A program made the position numbers and the translations under genes. Below the pieces are notes generated by a model, which was given only the letters and a program-made list of their open reading frames with translations, did no database searches and was not told the DNA's origin. 64,000 bases of DNA from NCBI RefSeq assembly GCF_040545475.1, contig NZ_JBEPMA010000007.1, positions 14,788-78,787 on the forward strand. The letters run 5' to 3'. The DNA is from Peptoniphilus_A olsenii. GTDB taxonomy: Bacteria; Bacillota; Clostridia; Tissierellales; Peptoniphilaceae. Shown here one piece after another: positions 25,590-33,392 of the stretch (position 1 is its first letter; each line of letters opens with the position of its first letter).

Positions 25590-26172
25590 TTGTGTGAACT
25601 GCCAGAAAAAAACTTATAAAAAGTTAATATGTGATGATTGCAAGACTTTAATTAATGACAAACCAATTTTTCATTATCCGATAGAGAATTTAGAATTTAT
25701 AGAAGTAGGAGCTACTTATTCGGGTATTTTCAAAGAGATATTGTTGGATTTTAAATTTAATGACAAGATTTCACATTCGAGAGTTTTGGGAGATTATATG
25801 ATTGAGAAATTACTTAAACACAATTTAGCTAATTATGTTATAACATCTGTACCCATGACAAAGAATAGAAAGAATAAAAGAGGTTTTAATCAATCAGAAA
25901 TATTGGCCAGATATATTGCTAAAGAATTAGATTTAAAATACGAGGAAGTTTTTGAAAAAATAATAGAGACTCCTTTTCAGGTTGGCTTAGATAAGAAAGA
26001 GAGAAAAGTAAATTTAAATAATGCTTTTGACATTTTAACCTATCAAGATAATATTATAATAGTGGACGATGTAATTACCACAGGAGCCACAATTAATGAG
26101 CTTGTAAAAACTGCCAAGAAGAATAATATAAAAAAAGTAGCTGCCATAATAGCAGCTACAGAGATAGCTTAA
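25573..26172 (+). CDS. comF: ComF-family phosphoribosyltransferase-like protein
   Basis: This 199-residue protein has an N-terminal zinc-ribbon (C-x2-C at residues 7-10 and C-x2-C at 19-22) and a C-terminal phosphoribosyltransferase fold with the PRPP loop IIIVDDVITTGATI. ComFC proteins help take up single-stranded DNA during natural transformation; other members have no known role. It overlaps recD2, so the pair is probably co-expressed. Its stop codon overlaps the stop of the convergent yihY gene, leaving no room for a separate terminator. Confidence 0.88.
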   Translation: MKEYYNCVNCQKKTYKKLICDDCKTLINDKPIFHYPIENLEFIEVGATYSGIFKEILLDFKFNDKISHSRVLGDYMIEKLLKHNLANYVITSVPMTKNRKNKRGFNQSEILARYIAKELDLKYEEVFEKIIETPFQVGLDKKERKVNLNNAFDILTYQDNIIIVDDVITTGATINELVKTAKKNNIKKVAAIIAATEIA

Positions 26173-27092
26173 TCTACAACATCTTTTATAATGGAATCGT
26201 GCCTTGGCCAATTATTTAGACTTGAGAAGTATTTCATTGAAAATATTGTTGCATTAATTTCTGCACCTATTAAAATAATAATAGATATTAAAAATAGCCA
26301 TACTAAAAATACTATAATTCCACCAAGTGATCCATAAGTTACGTTATATGATCCGAAGTTGTTGACATAAAAGGCAAAACCAAGTGTAGCCACAATTAGC
26401 ATAATTGATGAAAATACAGCACCAGGAATTACCGATTTAAATGTAACCATATCTCTATTAGAAGATGATGGCGAGAATTTATATAGTAACATGAAAGTTA
26501 TAATCATATAAATAAAAGGTATTAAGCTTTTGTTCAGGCCTGAAAAATTTGATATTATTAGCCCTTCGGTGTCGATATATTGAGTTAGTGTCTGACGAAT
26601 TAACTCTCCAAAAACTTGACTGATAGATAGCAAGAAAATCATAAAAATCAAGGCTATAGTAAATATTAGTGCAGTAAATCTAAGTTTGAAGAAATTCCTG
26701 TTTTCTTTAAAACCATAAGATGTATTTATTATTTTTATCAATTTAAAAATTGCTGTAGACGCAGAAAATAAACCCAAGAAAAATGAAATAGTTAAAAAAC
26801 TTCCGGAAGATGATTTCGATATTTCAGACAAAAATCCTAATACTATTTTTTTTACATCTGCAGGAAGATAGCTAATTATATTTAGTATCTCGTTGGAATT
26901 AACTAATCCAAAAAAGTTAACTGCGTTAATTAAAGCAATTAAAAATGGAAAAATAGATAATACCAAGAAATATGTTAGACTTGCACCATAAGCTATGGTG
27001 TCGTGTTCAACTAACCTATATAAAAGTTTATCAAGAAAGATAAAAGGCTTTTTATTTTTTGATTTTTCGAAAAAATTTTTTAGCGATTTCAT
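26169..27092 (-). CDS. YihY/BrkB-family membrane protein
   Basis: This 307-residue integral membrane protein has about six transmembrane helices and family-typical segments (GASLTYFLVLSIFPFLIALIN near residue 37; GSYNVTYGSLGGIIVFLVWL near 248; the terminal ILIGAEINA). The family was once wrongly linked to tRNA processing ("RNase BN"); its true function is unknown. AGAGGTG precedes the ATG. Convergent with comF, with overlapping stops. It is divergent from the two-component system promoter. Confidence 0.9.
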   Translation of the reverse strand: MKSLKNFFEKSKNKKPFIFLDKLLYRLVEHDTIAYGASLTYFLVLSIFPFLIALINAVNFFGLVNSNEILNIISYLPADVKKIVLGFLSEISKSSSGSFLTISFFLGLFSASTAIFKLIKIINTSYGFKENRNFFKLRFTALIFTIALIFMIFLLSISQVFGELIRQTLTQYIDTEGLIISNFSGLNKSLIPFIYMIITFMLLYKFSPSSSNRDMVTFKSVIPGAVFSSIMLIVATLGFAFYVNNFGSYNVTYGSLGGIIVFLVWLFLISIIILIGAEINATIFSMKYFSSLNNWPRHDSIIKDVVD

Positions 27093-27123
27093 TTTACACC
27101 TCTATTTTATTATATAGGAAAAG

Positions 27124-27155
27124 TTTTGATTGAACAATCAAAATTGTTTTATAAT
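27124..27155 (+). promoter_or_regulatory. Promoter with embedded palindrome upstream of the two-component system
   Basis: TTGATT (27126-27131) and TATAAT (27150-27155) are separated by 18 bases. A perfect 9-bp inverted repeat with two-base spacer (27124-27132 and 27135-27143) covers the -35 box and the spacer, a likely operator. Confidence 0.6.
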
Positions 27156-27187
27156 AATTGTGATAAAATGGAGAGAGGAGGATAATA

Positions 27188-27880
27188 ATGAATTATAATA
27201 TATTAGTTTGTGATGACGAAAAAGATATTGTAGATGCAATAGAAATTTATTTAAAAGCAGAAGGATATAATGTTTTTCCTACATATGGAGCAAAAGAAGC
27301 ACTCGAGATAATAAAAAATAATAAAATTCATTTGGCTATTGTCGACATAATGATGCCAGAGATAGATGGAATATCTCTAATAATTAAAATAAGAGAATTT
27401 ACCAATATCCCAATAGTTGTACTTTCTGCAAAATCAGAAATTACAGACAAAATAATTGGTCTCAATGTAGGTGCCGATGACTACATAACTAAACCTTTTA
27501 ACACTGTAGAATTAACAGCAAGAGTAAATTCTTTAATCAGAAGATATGTGTCATTGGGCTCTTGTGAAGTAAGAGATGATTTGATAAAAGTTGGTAGGAT
27601 TTCCATTGACGATAAATCAAAAGAAGTAAAAATAGAAGATAGGAATATAAATTTAACACCCTATGAATACAAAATTTTGGTGCTACTTTCCAAAAATCCC
27701 GGCAAAGTATTCTCATCAAATGAAATTTATGAATTAGTGTGGGAAGAAGATGCAATTGATGTCAGAAAAATAATATCTGTTCACATTTCTCATTTAAGAG
27801 ATAAAATAGAGATAAATCCACGAAAGCCAGACCTAATAAAATCAGTATATGGAATGGGTTATAAAATTGAGGACAAGTGA
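27188..27880 (+). CDS. OmpR-family response regulator
   Basis: This 230-residue response regulator has an N-terminal receiver domain (acidic pair in LVCDDEKD, phospho-acceptor Asp in LAIVDIMMPEIDG near residue 54, conserved Lys in DYITKPF). Its C-terminal winged-helix domain ends in the family-typical SVYGMGYKIED. Phosphorylation comes from the histidine kinase immediately downstream, whose ATG overlaps this stop. It has its own promoter with a palindromic operator candidate. Targets are unknown; VanR-like similarity is only general. Confidence 0.92.
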   Translation: MNYNILVCDDEKDIVDAIEIYLKAEGYNVFPTYGAKEALEIIKNNKIHLAIVDIMMPEIDGISLIIKIREFTNIPIVVLSAKSEITDKIIGLNVGADDYITKPFNTVELTARVNSLIRRYVSLGSCEVRDDLIKVGRISIDDKSKEVKIEDRNINLTPYEYKILVLLSKNPGKVFSSNEIYELVWEEDAIDVRKIISVHISHLRDKIEINPRKPDLIKSVYGMGYKIEDK

Positions 27881-29103
27881 TGGAGTTAGGTAAATTATTA
27901 AGAAAATTAAAATATTTTTTGACAATACTTTTTGATGATGTATTTATAGAAACTGTACTTGTAACTAATATTATAATATTTGAATTTTTAAATTTATCTC
28001 AACCTTTTCTTTATTCTGCGATGATTACTTTTGTAGTTTCTGCAATTAAAGTTTACAGAAATTCGTTTATTTCAACAATACTTACCTATGATTTGTTTAA
28101 GTATAAAGAATTTAAAAATTTTAATGTTCTTGGCACTATAAATTTACTAGTATCTGTTGTAGTAGTTATATATCTTTGCTATACAGAAACAGAAATAAGA
28201 CTTCTGACTGTTTTAATATTTATGGTTTTAAGAGCAATACTGACACTTGAATTAAATTACGTGCAGAATGTGCTTACACTTGAAGTAGTAAATTCAATAC
28301 TATATGGTTACGATTTTGAAATACCAGAATGTTTTACAAATGAGTATCTTAGACAAATTGCAGGCTTAATGGAAGATTATAAAAGAAGGGATAGAGATAG
28401 AGTAGAAGAAAATCTAAGAAGAGAAAAGTTAAAAGTAAATTTAATCACAAATATCTCTCATGATTTGAAAACACCACTAACTTCAATCATCAACTACTCT
28501 GATTTATTGTCAAAAAAAGACGAATTCGATGATGAAGCTAGAAATTTTATTGCAGTTCTAAACAGAAACTCCAAGAGGTTAAAAATCCTCATTTCAGATT
28601 TGATATTTGCCTCTAAAGCCAATTCAAAAAATATAAATGTAGAAAAATCTTTGATAGAAATGAATGAGCTTATAAACCAAATATATGGCGACTATGACTC
28701 TTTATTTAAACAAAACGAATTAGAATTTATTTATGATTCCAACAGCGATGAGATATTAGTTTATACCGATGTAAATCTATTTGTAAGAATAGTTGAAAAT
28801 TTATTTTCTAATGTGTGTAAGTATTCTAAAGAACAAACTAGAGTTTATGTAAATCTTATAGATAGAGATGAGGAGATACATTTTTTAATAAAAAATTTGT
28901 CAAAATATAAACTGAATATATCTTCGGAAGAACTATTTGAAGAACTTGTCAAAGGTGATAGATCGCGTCATGCCAAAGGTTCAGGTTTGGGATTGCATAT
29001 AGTTAGAGATTTAGTAGACATCCTTGGTGGAGAAATTATAATAGATATTGACGGAGATTACTTCAAAGTTTACATTAAATTGAAAAAAGATATAGAAACG
29101 TAA
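27880..29103 (+). CDS. Membrane sensor histidine kinase
   Basis: This is a 407-residue kinase. The N-terminal 140 residues contain several hydrophobic helices without a large extracellular loop, so it senses within or at the membrane (BceS/intramembrane type in appearance). The HisKA motif NISHDLKTPLTS is near residue 195, the N box is in ENLFSNVCKYSKEQT and the G box is HAKGSGLGLHIV. The ATG overlaps the response-regulator stop (TGATG) and has GAGG upstream. No adjacent BceAB-type transporter is present. Confidence 0.9.
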   Translation: MELGKLLRKLKYFLTILFDDVFIETVLVTNIIIFEFLNLSQPFLYSAMITFVVSAIKVYRNSFISTILTYDLFKYKEFKNFNVLGTINLLVSVVVVIYLCYTETEIRLLTVLIFMVLRAILTLELNYVQNVLTLEVVNSILYGYDFEIPECFTNEYLRQIAGLMEDYKRRDRDRVEENLRREKLKVNLITNISHDLKTPLTSIINYSDLLSKKDEFDDEARNFIAVLNRNSKRLKILISDLIFASKANSKNINVEKSLIEMNELINQIYGDYDSLFKQNELEFIYDSNSDEILVYTDVNLFVRIVENLFSNVCKYSKEQTRVYVNLIDRDEEIHFLIKNLSKYKLNISSEELFEELVKGDRSRHAKGSGLGLHIVRDLVDILGGEIIIDIDGDYFKVYIKLKKDIET

Positions 29104-29119
29104 AATTATATTAAACTTG

Positions 29120-29206
29120 TTGACAATAGAAGCACTTTGCAATAAAATAAAAGAAAACCGAAGAAGTTTTCATAATGGCAATTTTTCATAAATTGCCTTT
29201 TTTTTG
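29120..29206 (+). ncRNA. Candidate short transcript: promoter, double hairpin, terminator
   Basis: A near-consensus promoter (TTGACA 29120-29125, 17-base spacer, TAAAAT 29143-29148) is followed within 30 bases by two hairpins. The first is GAAAAC/GTTTTC (29153-29158 with 29166-29171). The second is GGCAATTT/AAATTGCC (29177-29184 with 29190-29197) with eight T residues. The product would be an RNA of about 50 nt. It may be a small RNA, a terminated leader of pyrG, or simply the kinase operon terminator next to a chance promoter. Confidence 0.4.
29177..29205 (+). terminator. Terminator upstream of pyrG
   Basis: GGCAATTT (29177-29184) pairs with AAATTGCC (29190-29197) and is followed by eight T residues. 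It lies 74 bases after the kinase gene and 192 bases before pyrG. Confidence 0.9.
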
Positions 29207-29396
29207 TTTTTATTAATATATTTGTATAATACTAAACTTGTTAGAATATGTATATAATTGTTTTTGTGTTTATTTTTTAGCATATTTTACAGTCAATAGT
29301 ATAAGAATTATTTGTGATGGAATTTTGTGTCTTGATAAATAATTTTTTTTAGTTGTAGAAAAATTTGTGCGTATATCATTTAATTTAGGAGGAATC

Positions 29397-30986
29397 ATGA
29401 CAAAGTTTATTTTTGTAACTGGTGGAGTTGTATCTGGAATTGGAAAAGGAATTTCAGCTGCAAGTATTGGTAGACTTTTAAAAGAAAGAGGACTAAGCGT
29501 ATTTATGCAAAAGTTTGATCCGTATCTAAATGTGGATCCAGGTACTATGAGTCCTTTTCAACATGGAGAAGTTTTTGTGACAAAAGATGGTGCGGAAACT
29601 GATTTAGACCTAGGACATTATGAGAGATTTATAGATGAAGAACTAACAAAAAGAGCTTCAATTACAACAGGAAAAGTATACTCAAAAGTAATTGCAAAAG
29701 AAAGACGTGGCGATTATAATGGAGCGACAGTGCAAGTGATTCCACATATAACAAATGAAATTAAAAATGCCGTTTACAAAGCAGCCAAAGAATCTAGTGC
29801 AGATGTTGTAATAACTGAAATAGGCGGTACAGTTGGAGATATAGAATCTCTTCCATTTTTAGAAGCAATAAGGCAAATACACTCTGAAAACAAAAAAGAA
29901 GATGTATTATTTGTGCATACAGTTCTAGTTCCAAATATACCAGGAAGTGACGAACTAAAAACAAAACCAACTCAACATTCATTTAAAGAACTAATGAGCA
30001 ATGGCATAAAAACTGATGTAATAATAATTAGATCAAATGGAGTCGTAACAGAAGATTTGAGAGAAAAAATATCATTATTCTGTGACGTACCAGTAGATGC
30101 AATAGTTCAATCTAAAAATGTAGATTTAATATACGAAGTGCCTCTCGTTTTTCATAAACAAGGACTTGATGATTATATACTTAAAGAATTAGGACTTACA
30201 AATCAACCACCATCTGAAAAAAAATGGCAAAAAATGGTAGAAAGATTCAAGGACTTAGACAAAGAAGTTACCATTGGTTTAGTTGGAAAATATGTAGGAC
30301 TTCATGATGCATATCTATCAGTATATCAAGCACTTCAAGATGCAGGTTGCGAAAATGGTGCAAAACTTAATCTGAGATGGATAGATGCAGAAGAAGTAGA
30401 AGAAGATATAAATGTATTAAAAGGATTAGATGGAATAATAGTGCCTGGAGGATTTGGATCACGTGGCACAGAAGGAATGATTCTGACAAGTAAATTTGCA
30501 CGTGAAAATAATGTTGCTTATTTTGGTATTTGTTATGGAATGCAAATAGCACTCATAGATGTAGCTAGAAATAAATTAGGATTAAAAGATGCCAACTCAA
30601 CAGAAATTGACCCAGAAACAAATAATCCAATAATTGACTTACTTGAAAATCAAAAAGACATCAAAAATCTCGGTGGCACATTGAGACTTGGTAATTATGA
30701 ATGTTCAATCGAAAAAGACACCCTAGCTTCTAAATTGTATGGAGAAGATAAAATTTTCGAAAGACATAGACATAGATATGAATTTAATAACGACTTTAGA
30801 GGTCAAATAAGATCAGCAGGAGTAGAATTTTCTGGTATCAATGAAGACAATGATTTAGTAGAAATAATAGAATTAAAAGACCATCCATTTTTCATAGCTT
30901 GCCAATTCCACCCAGAATTCAAATCAAGACCAACAAAAGTTCATCCATTATTTGACGGATTTATAAAAGCAGCATTGACAAAATAA
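29397..30986 (+). CDS. pyrG: CTP synthase
   Basis: This 529-residue enzyme aminates UTP to CTP with glutamine. The synthetase half begins with KFIFVTGGVVSGIGKGISAA. The C-terminal glutamine amidotransferase half has the nucleophile in YFGICYGMQ and the His/Glu pair in QFHPEF. ATG 29397 has AGGAGGA upstream; an in-frame ATG at 29367 has no such site. The 190-base leader after the terminator does not show the GGGC start that reiterative pyrG control needs elsewhere. A terminator follows the gene. Confidence 0.97.
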   Translation: MTKFIFVTGGVVSGIGKGISAASIGRLLKERGLSVFMQKFDPYLNVDPGTMSPFQHGEVFVTKDGAETDLDLGHYERFIDEELTKRASITTGKVYSKVIAKERRGDYNGATVQVIPHITNEIKNAVYKAAKESSADVVITEIGGTVGDIESLPFLEAIRQIHSENKKEDVLFVHTVLVPNIPGSDELKTKPTQHSFKELMSNGIKTDVIIIRSNGVVTEDLREKISLFCDVPVDAIVQSKNVDLIYEVPLVFHKQGLDDYILKELGLTNQPPSEKKWQKMVERFKDLDKEVTIGLVGKYVGLHDAYLSVYQALQDAGCENGAKLNLRWIDAEEVEEDINVLKGLDGIIVPGGFGSRGTEGMILTSKFARENNVAYFGICYGMQIALIDVARNKLGLKDANSTEIDPETNNPIIDLLENQKDIKNLGGTLRLGNYECSIEKDTLASKLYGEDKIFERHRHRYEFNNDFRGQIRSAGVEFSGINEDNDLVEIIELKDHPFFIACQFHPEFKSRPTKVHPLFDGFIKAALTK

Positions 30987-31003
30987 ATTGTATTTAAAAT
31001 ATT

Positions 31004-31032
31004 GCAGAGGTATATATTATCTCTGCTTTTTT
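31004..31032 (+). terminator. Terminator after pyrG
   Basis: GCAGAG (31004-31009) pairs with CTCTGC (31021-31026) and runs into TTTTTT. Confidence 0.88.
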
Positions 31033-31143
31033 GTTATTATTCGTAAGTTACATTCATTGTATTCGTTAAACCTATTTAGTAATATTTGTAAATCTTTGTT
31101 AATATAAAAATACGGTAATTAAATTGTTTGATAGGAGGTAAAT

Positions 31144-31311
31144 ATGGTTTGGATTAATAAACCTATACAGAAAAGAATTAGTAAAAGTAAAAGTGAAACT
31201 AATGCTTCGGCTATTCATCTTTTATGTGTTGTGGAATGGTGTGTAGTTGAGAATGGTTGTGTAATTGTGGGTGGAGGAATACCTTTACCTTGCACTTCAA
31301 AAAGAAAATAG
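31144..31311 (+). CDS. 55-residue Cys-containing peptide, possible modified-peptide precursor
   Basis: This short gene begins with ATG after a near-perfect TAGGAGGTAAAT site. The product starts MVWINKPIQKRIS, has a basic, serine-rich middle and a hydrophobic C-terminal half with four cysteines (C28, C33, C39, C50) and the glycine-rich stretch VIVGGGIPLPC. There is no signal peptide. A leader-plus-core layout resembles precursors of ribosomally made, modified peptides, but I cannot assign a family. It is followed 15 bases later by a Cys-rich 140-residue protein that shares the W-I-N-x-P motif, then by a CPBP protease. It could also be a small structural or toxin-like peptide. Confidence 0.7.
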   Translation: MVWINKPIQKRISKSKSETNASAIHLLCVVEWCVVENGCVIVGGGIPLPCTSKRK

Positions 31312-31326
31312 AAAGGAGAAGTATAT

Positions 31327-31749
31327 ATGGAAAACATAAAATGGATTAATAGTCCAACAAATGATATAAAATTGCTTTGCGAAACACATTGCCCTTCATT
31401 TACATGTTCATGTGCTTACTATAACAATTGCAGTTACTGTAATTTAAAATTTAGCCCTGGAGATGATTATTGGCATATCCCTCTAAATTTTTATTTAGAT
31501 AATCTAGCAAATATATTATTTAGTGGAAAAGAATACAGTGCCACGTTGATAAACATGTTACAAACATATATACTAGATAGTGATAATAATGTAGAAATAG
31601 TTGCAGAAAAATTATTTATTCATGAAAACTCTCACAAATACAGATTGAAGGATATTGAAAATAATAAAAGTTTATTTTTTAATAAACCTTTAGATTTGAT
31701 AATATTAACAATTATATCTATTATTACACGGAAGAAAAATATGGTTTAA
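31327..31749 (+). CDS. Hypothetical Cys-rich protein paired with the small peptide
   Basis: This is a 140-residue protein that I do not recognise. Its N-terminus (KWINSP, residues 5-10) echoes the preceding peptide. It is followed by a dense cysteine cluster (C18, C22, C27, C29, C35, C38) that could bind zinc or be modified. The rest is mixed helix with a short hydrophobic stretch near the C-terminus (LDLIILTIISIIT). AAAGGAGA precedes the ATG. It lies between the 55-residue peptide and the CPBP protease on one strand. It may be a second, larger precursor or a carrier or immunity protein; all of these are conjecture. Confidence 0.7.
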   Translation: MENIKWINSPTNDIKLLCETHCPSFTCSCAYYNNCSYCNLKFSPGDDYWHIPLNFYLDNLANILFSGKEYSATLINMLQTYILDSDNNVEIVAEKLFIHENSHKYRLKDIENNKSLFFNKPLDLIILTIISIITRKKNMV

Positions 31750-31791
31750 AATCGAGATATTAATTTATTAAATTTTTTTTGGAGATATAAT

Positions 31792-32670
31792 ATGGAAAAA
31801 GACAATAGAAAAAAAGTTCTAAAAGACGCTGGATTCGCTTATATTATAACGTTTGCGCTATATTTATTTTTGGGAACTCTTACTTTTAATATAAAGACAC
31901 AGCTTGGCTTTGTAATTATTAGAAGTTTTACTATGCCATTATGCATTTTTATTGCATATAGTTTATATTTTGGTTTATATATAAGAGAATTTTTACAACA
32001 ATTAAAACATGACTTAAAAGAGTTAGATATTTATAGAATACTGTTTAGTTTAAAATATTGTTTTTTATATTTAGGAATAGCATTTTTAATTACGCCTATT
32101 TCCCAGATAGAGAAGAATGCGGTTCAAGACGGTCGTATAGATTCATATATTATGCTGATGATGCCTATTTTTGTAATATTTGAAGAATATATTTTTAGAT
32201 ATATCTTGTTAAATAAGTTTTCTGATAATTGTATAGATGGAGGAATACTTTTTTCTTCTATATGTTTTGCCTTGATGCATTATAATAGATTTATAAATCC
32301 ACTAATAGTTGGAATATTTGTAGGTGTAGTTTATGTATATACAAGAAATATTATATATCCAATTTTTCTGCATTATGCGATAAACTCAATGATATTGGTG
32401 AATTTAGTTATGTGTGTGCAGAATTTATCTTTTGGAACTCATGTTACTTTAGAAACTCCTAATAAAATGACAGGTATTTTATTGTTAGTAACTGCTATTA
32501 TTTTGATAGTTTTACAAATGTTACTGAAAAAAGGGAAAGAAGTGTTAGAATTAGAAAAAAATATACTACTATTGTTTGTAAAACAAATTAAGTACACATA
32601 CGAGTTTATAAAAACTTTTCCTATAAATCTTGTGTTAATTTGGAAAATACTATCAATTAATTTTATATAA
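31792..32670 (+). CDS. CPBP-family intramembrane metalloprotease
   Basis: This 292-residue, multi-helix membrane protein has the three CPBP (CaaX protease/bacteriocin-processing) motifs: EEYIFR at residues 131-136 (EExxxR), FALMH at 159-163 (FxxxH) and HYAIN at 194-198 (HxxxN). Family members cleave at or in the membrane and are often found in bacteriocin loci as immunity or processing proteins. GGAG lies upstream of the ATG. Downstream is about 190 bp of AT-rich DNA without a clear terminator. Its position after two unusual Cys-rich peptides suggests it processes or protects against them. Confidence 0.85.
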   Translation: MEKDNRKKVLKDAGFAYIITFALYLFLGTLTFNIKTQLGFVIIRSFTMPLCIFIAYSLYFGLYIREFLQQLKHDLKELDIYRILFSLKYCFLYLGIAFLITPISQIEKNAVQDGRIDSYIMLMMPIFVIFEEYIFRYILLNKFSDNCIDGGILFSSICFALMHYNRFINPLIVGIFVGVVYVYTRNIIYPIFLHYAINSMILVNLVMCVQNLSFGTHVTLETPNKMTGILLLVTAIILIVLQMLLKKGKEVLELEKNILLLFVKQIKYTYEFIKTFPINLVLIWKILSINFI

Positions 32671-32857
32671 ATATTAAGAATAGTTATTGGTTTCGTTTAA
32701 ATAACAATCTAATTTAAAAAATAAATAATTTCTAAATAGTAAACAATAAATGGTTGGTAAACTATTAATCATATTTCTATTCTAGCATTTTTCTAAATTA
32801 CAATATCCTTTAAATTAGTGCTCAAATAGTGTAAAATATTTCGTAAGGAGATTTGAT

Positions 32858-33352
32858 GTGGAATATTGGGATGTTTATGATAAAAAAGGGAAATGGAAAA
32901 CTAAAGTAATCAGGCGAGGCGATACTTTAAAGGCTGGCGAATACCATTTAATTGTCGAGGGTTGGATTTTAAGGGACGATGGTAAATTTATCATTCAGAG
33001 AAGATCCCTTGAAAAGAAATCTTTCTCGGGTATGTGGTACTGCTCTGCTGGTGGCTCTGTTATTAGTGGCGAAGACTCCAAAGAGGGTATGGCACGTGAG
33101 TTTAAAGAGGAACTGGGAATTGATATTGCTATTTCTGATTTGAAGTTAAAAAGAATAATTACTGAAAGAAACACTATATTTCACATTTTTTTAGTTAGGA
33201 AAAATATTTCTTTGGAAGACATTAAGTTGCAAGAAGAGGAAGTCATGGATGTAAAACTTGCTACTGTAGATGAAATCTATAAAATGATTGAGGATAAAAA
33301 ATTTATTGGCCTTGGTTATTATGAGTCTTTTTTTGAGAATATTTTTAAATAA
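32858..33352 (+). CDS. NUDIX hydrolase
   Basis: This 164-residue NUDIX-fold enzyme has an intact NUDIX box (G-x5-E-x7-R-E-x2-E-E-x-G, within GSVISGEDSKEGMAREFKEE). The N-terminus (WDVYDKKGKW) resembles the isopentenyl-diphosphate-isomerase-like/YfcD subgroup. It hydrolyses an unidentified nucleoside diphosphate derivative. The start is GTG 32858 behind AAGGAGAT; the overlapping ATG at 32856 is in another frame. A compact terminator separates it from cysS. Confidence 0.85.
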   Translation: MEYWDVYDKKGKWKTKVIRRGDTLKAGEYHLIVEGWILRDDGKFIIQRRSLEKKSFSGMWYCSAGGSVISGEDSKEGMAREFKEELGIDIAISDLKLKRIITERNTIFHIFLVRKNISLEDIKLQEEEVMDVKLATVDEIYKMIEDKKFIGLGYYESFFENIFK

Positions 33353-33354
33353 TT

Positions 33355-33377
33355 CGTCTCTCGTGAGGCGTTTTTTT
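33355..33377 (+). terminator. Terminator between NUDIX gene and cysS
   Basis: CGTCTC (33355-33360) pairs with GAGGCG (33365-33370), with one G-T pair, a four-base loop and seven T residues. It ends only 15 bases before the cysS start. Confidence 0.85.
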
Positions 33378-33392
33378 ATATGGGGGTTATTT

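Noticed and set aside
29206..29396. Reiterative-transcription attenuator for pyrG
   Set aside because: No GGGC-type start or C/U-rich terminator strand was found in the leader.
33288..33392. N-terminal extension of cysS
   Set aside because: It overlaps the NUDIX gene end and its terminator and has no family support.
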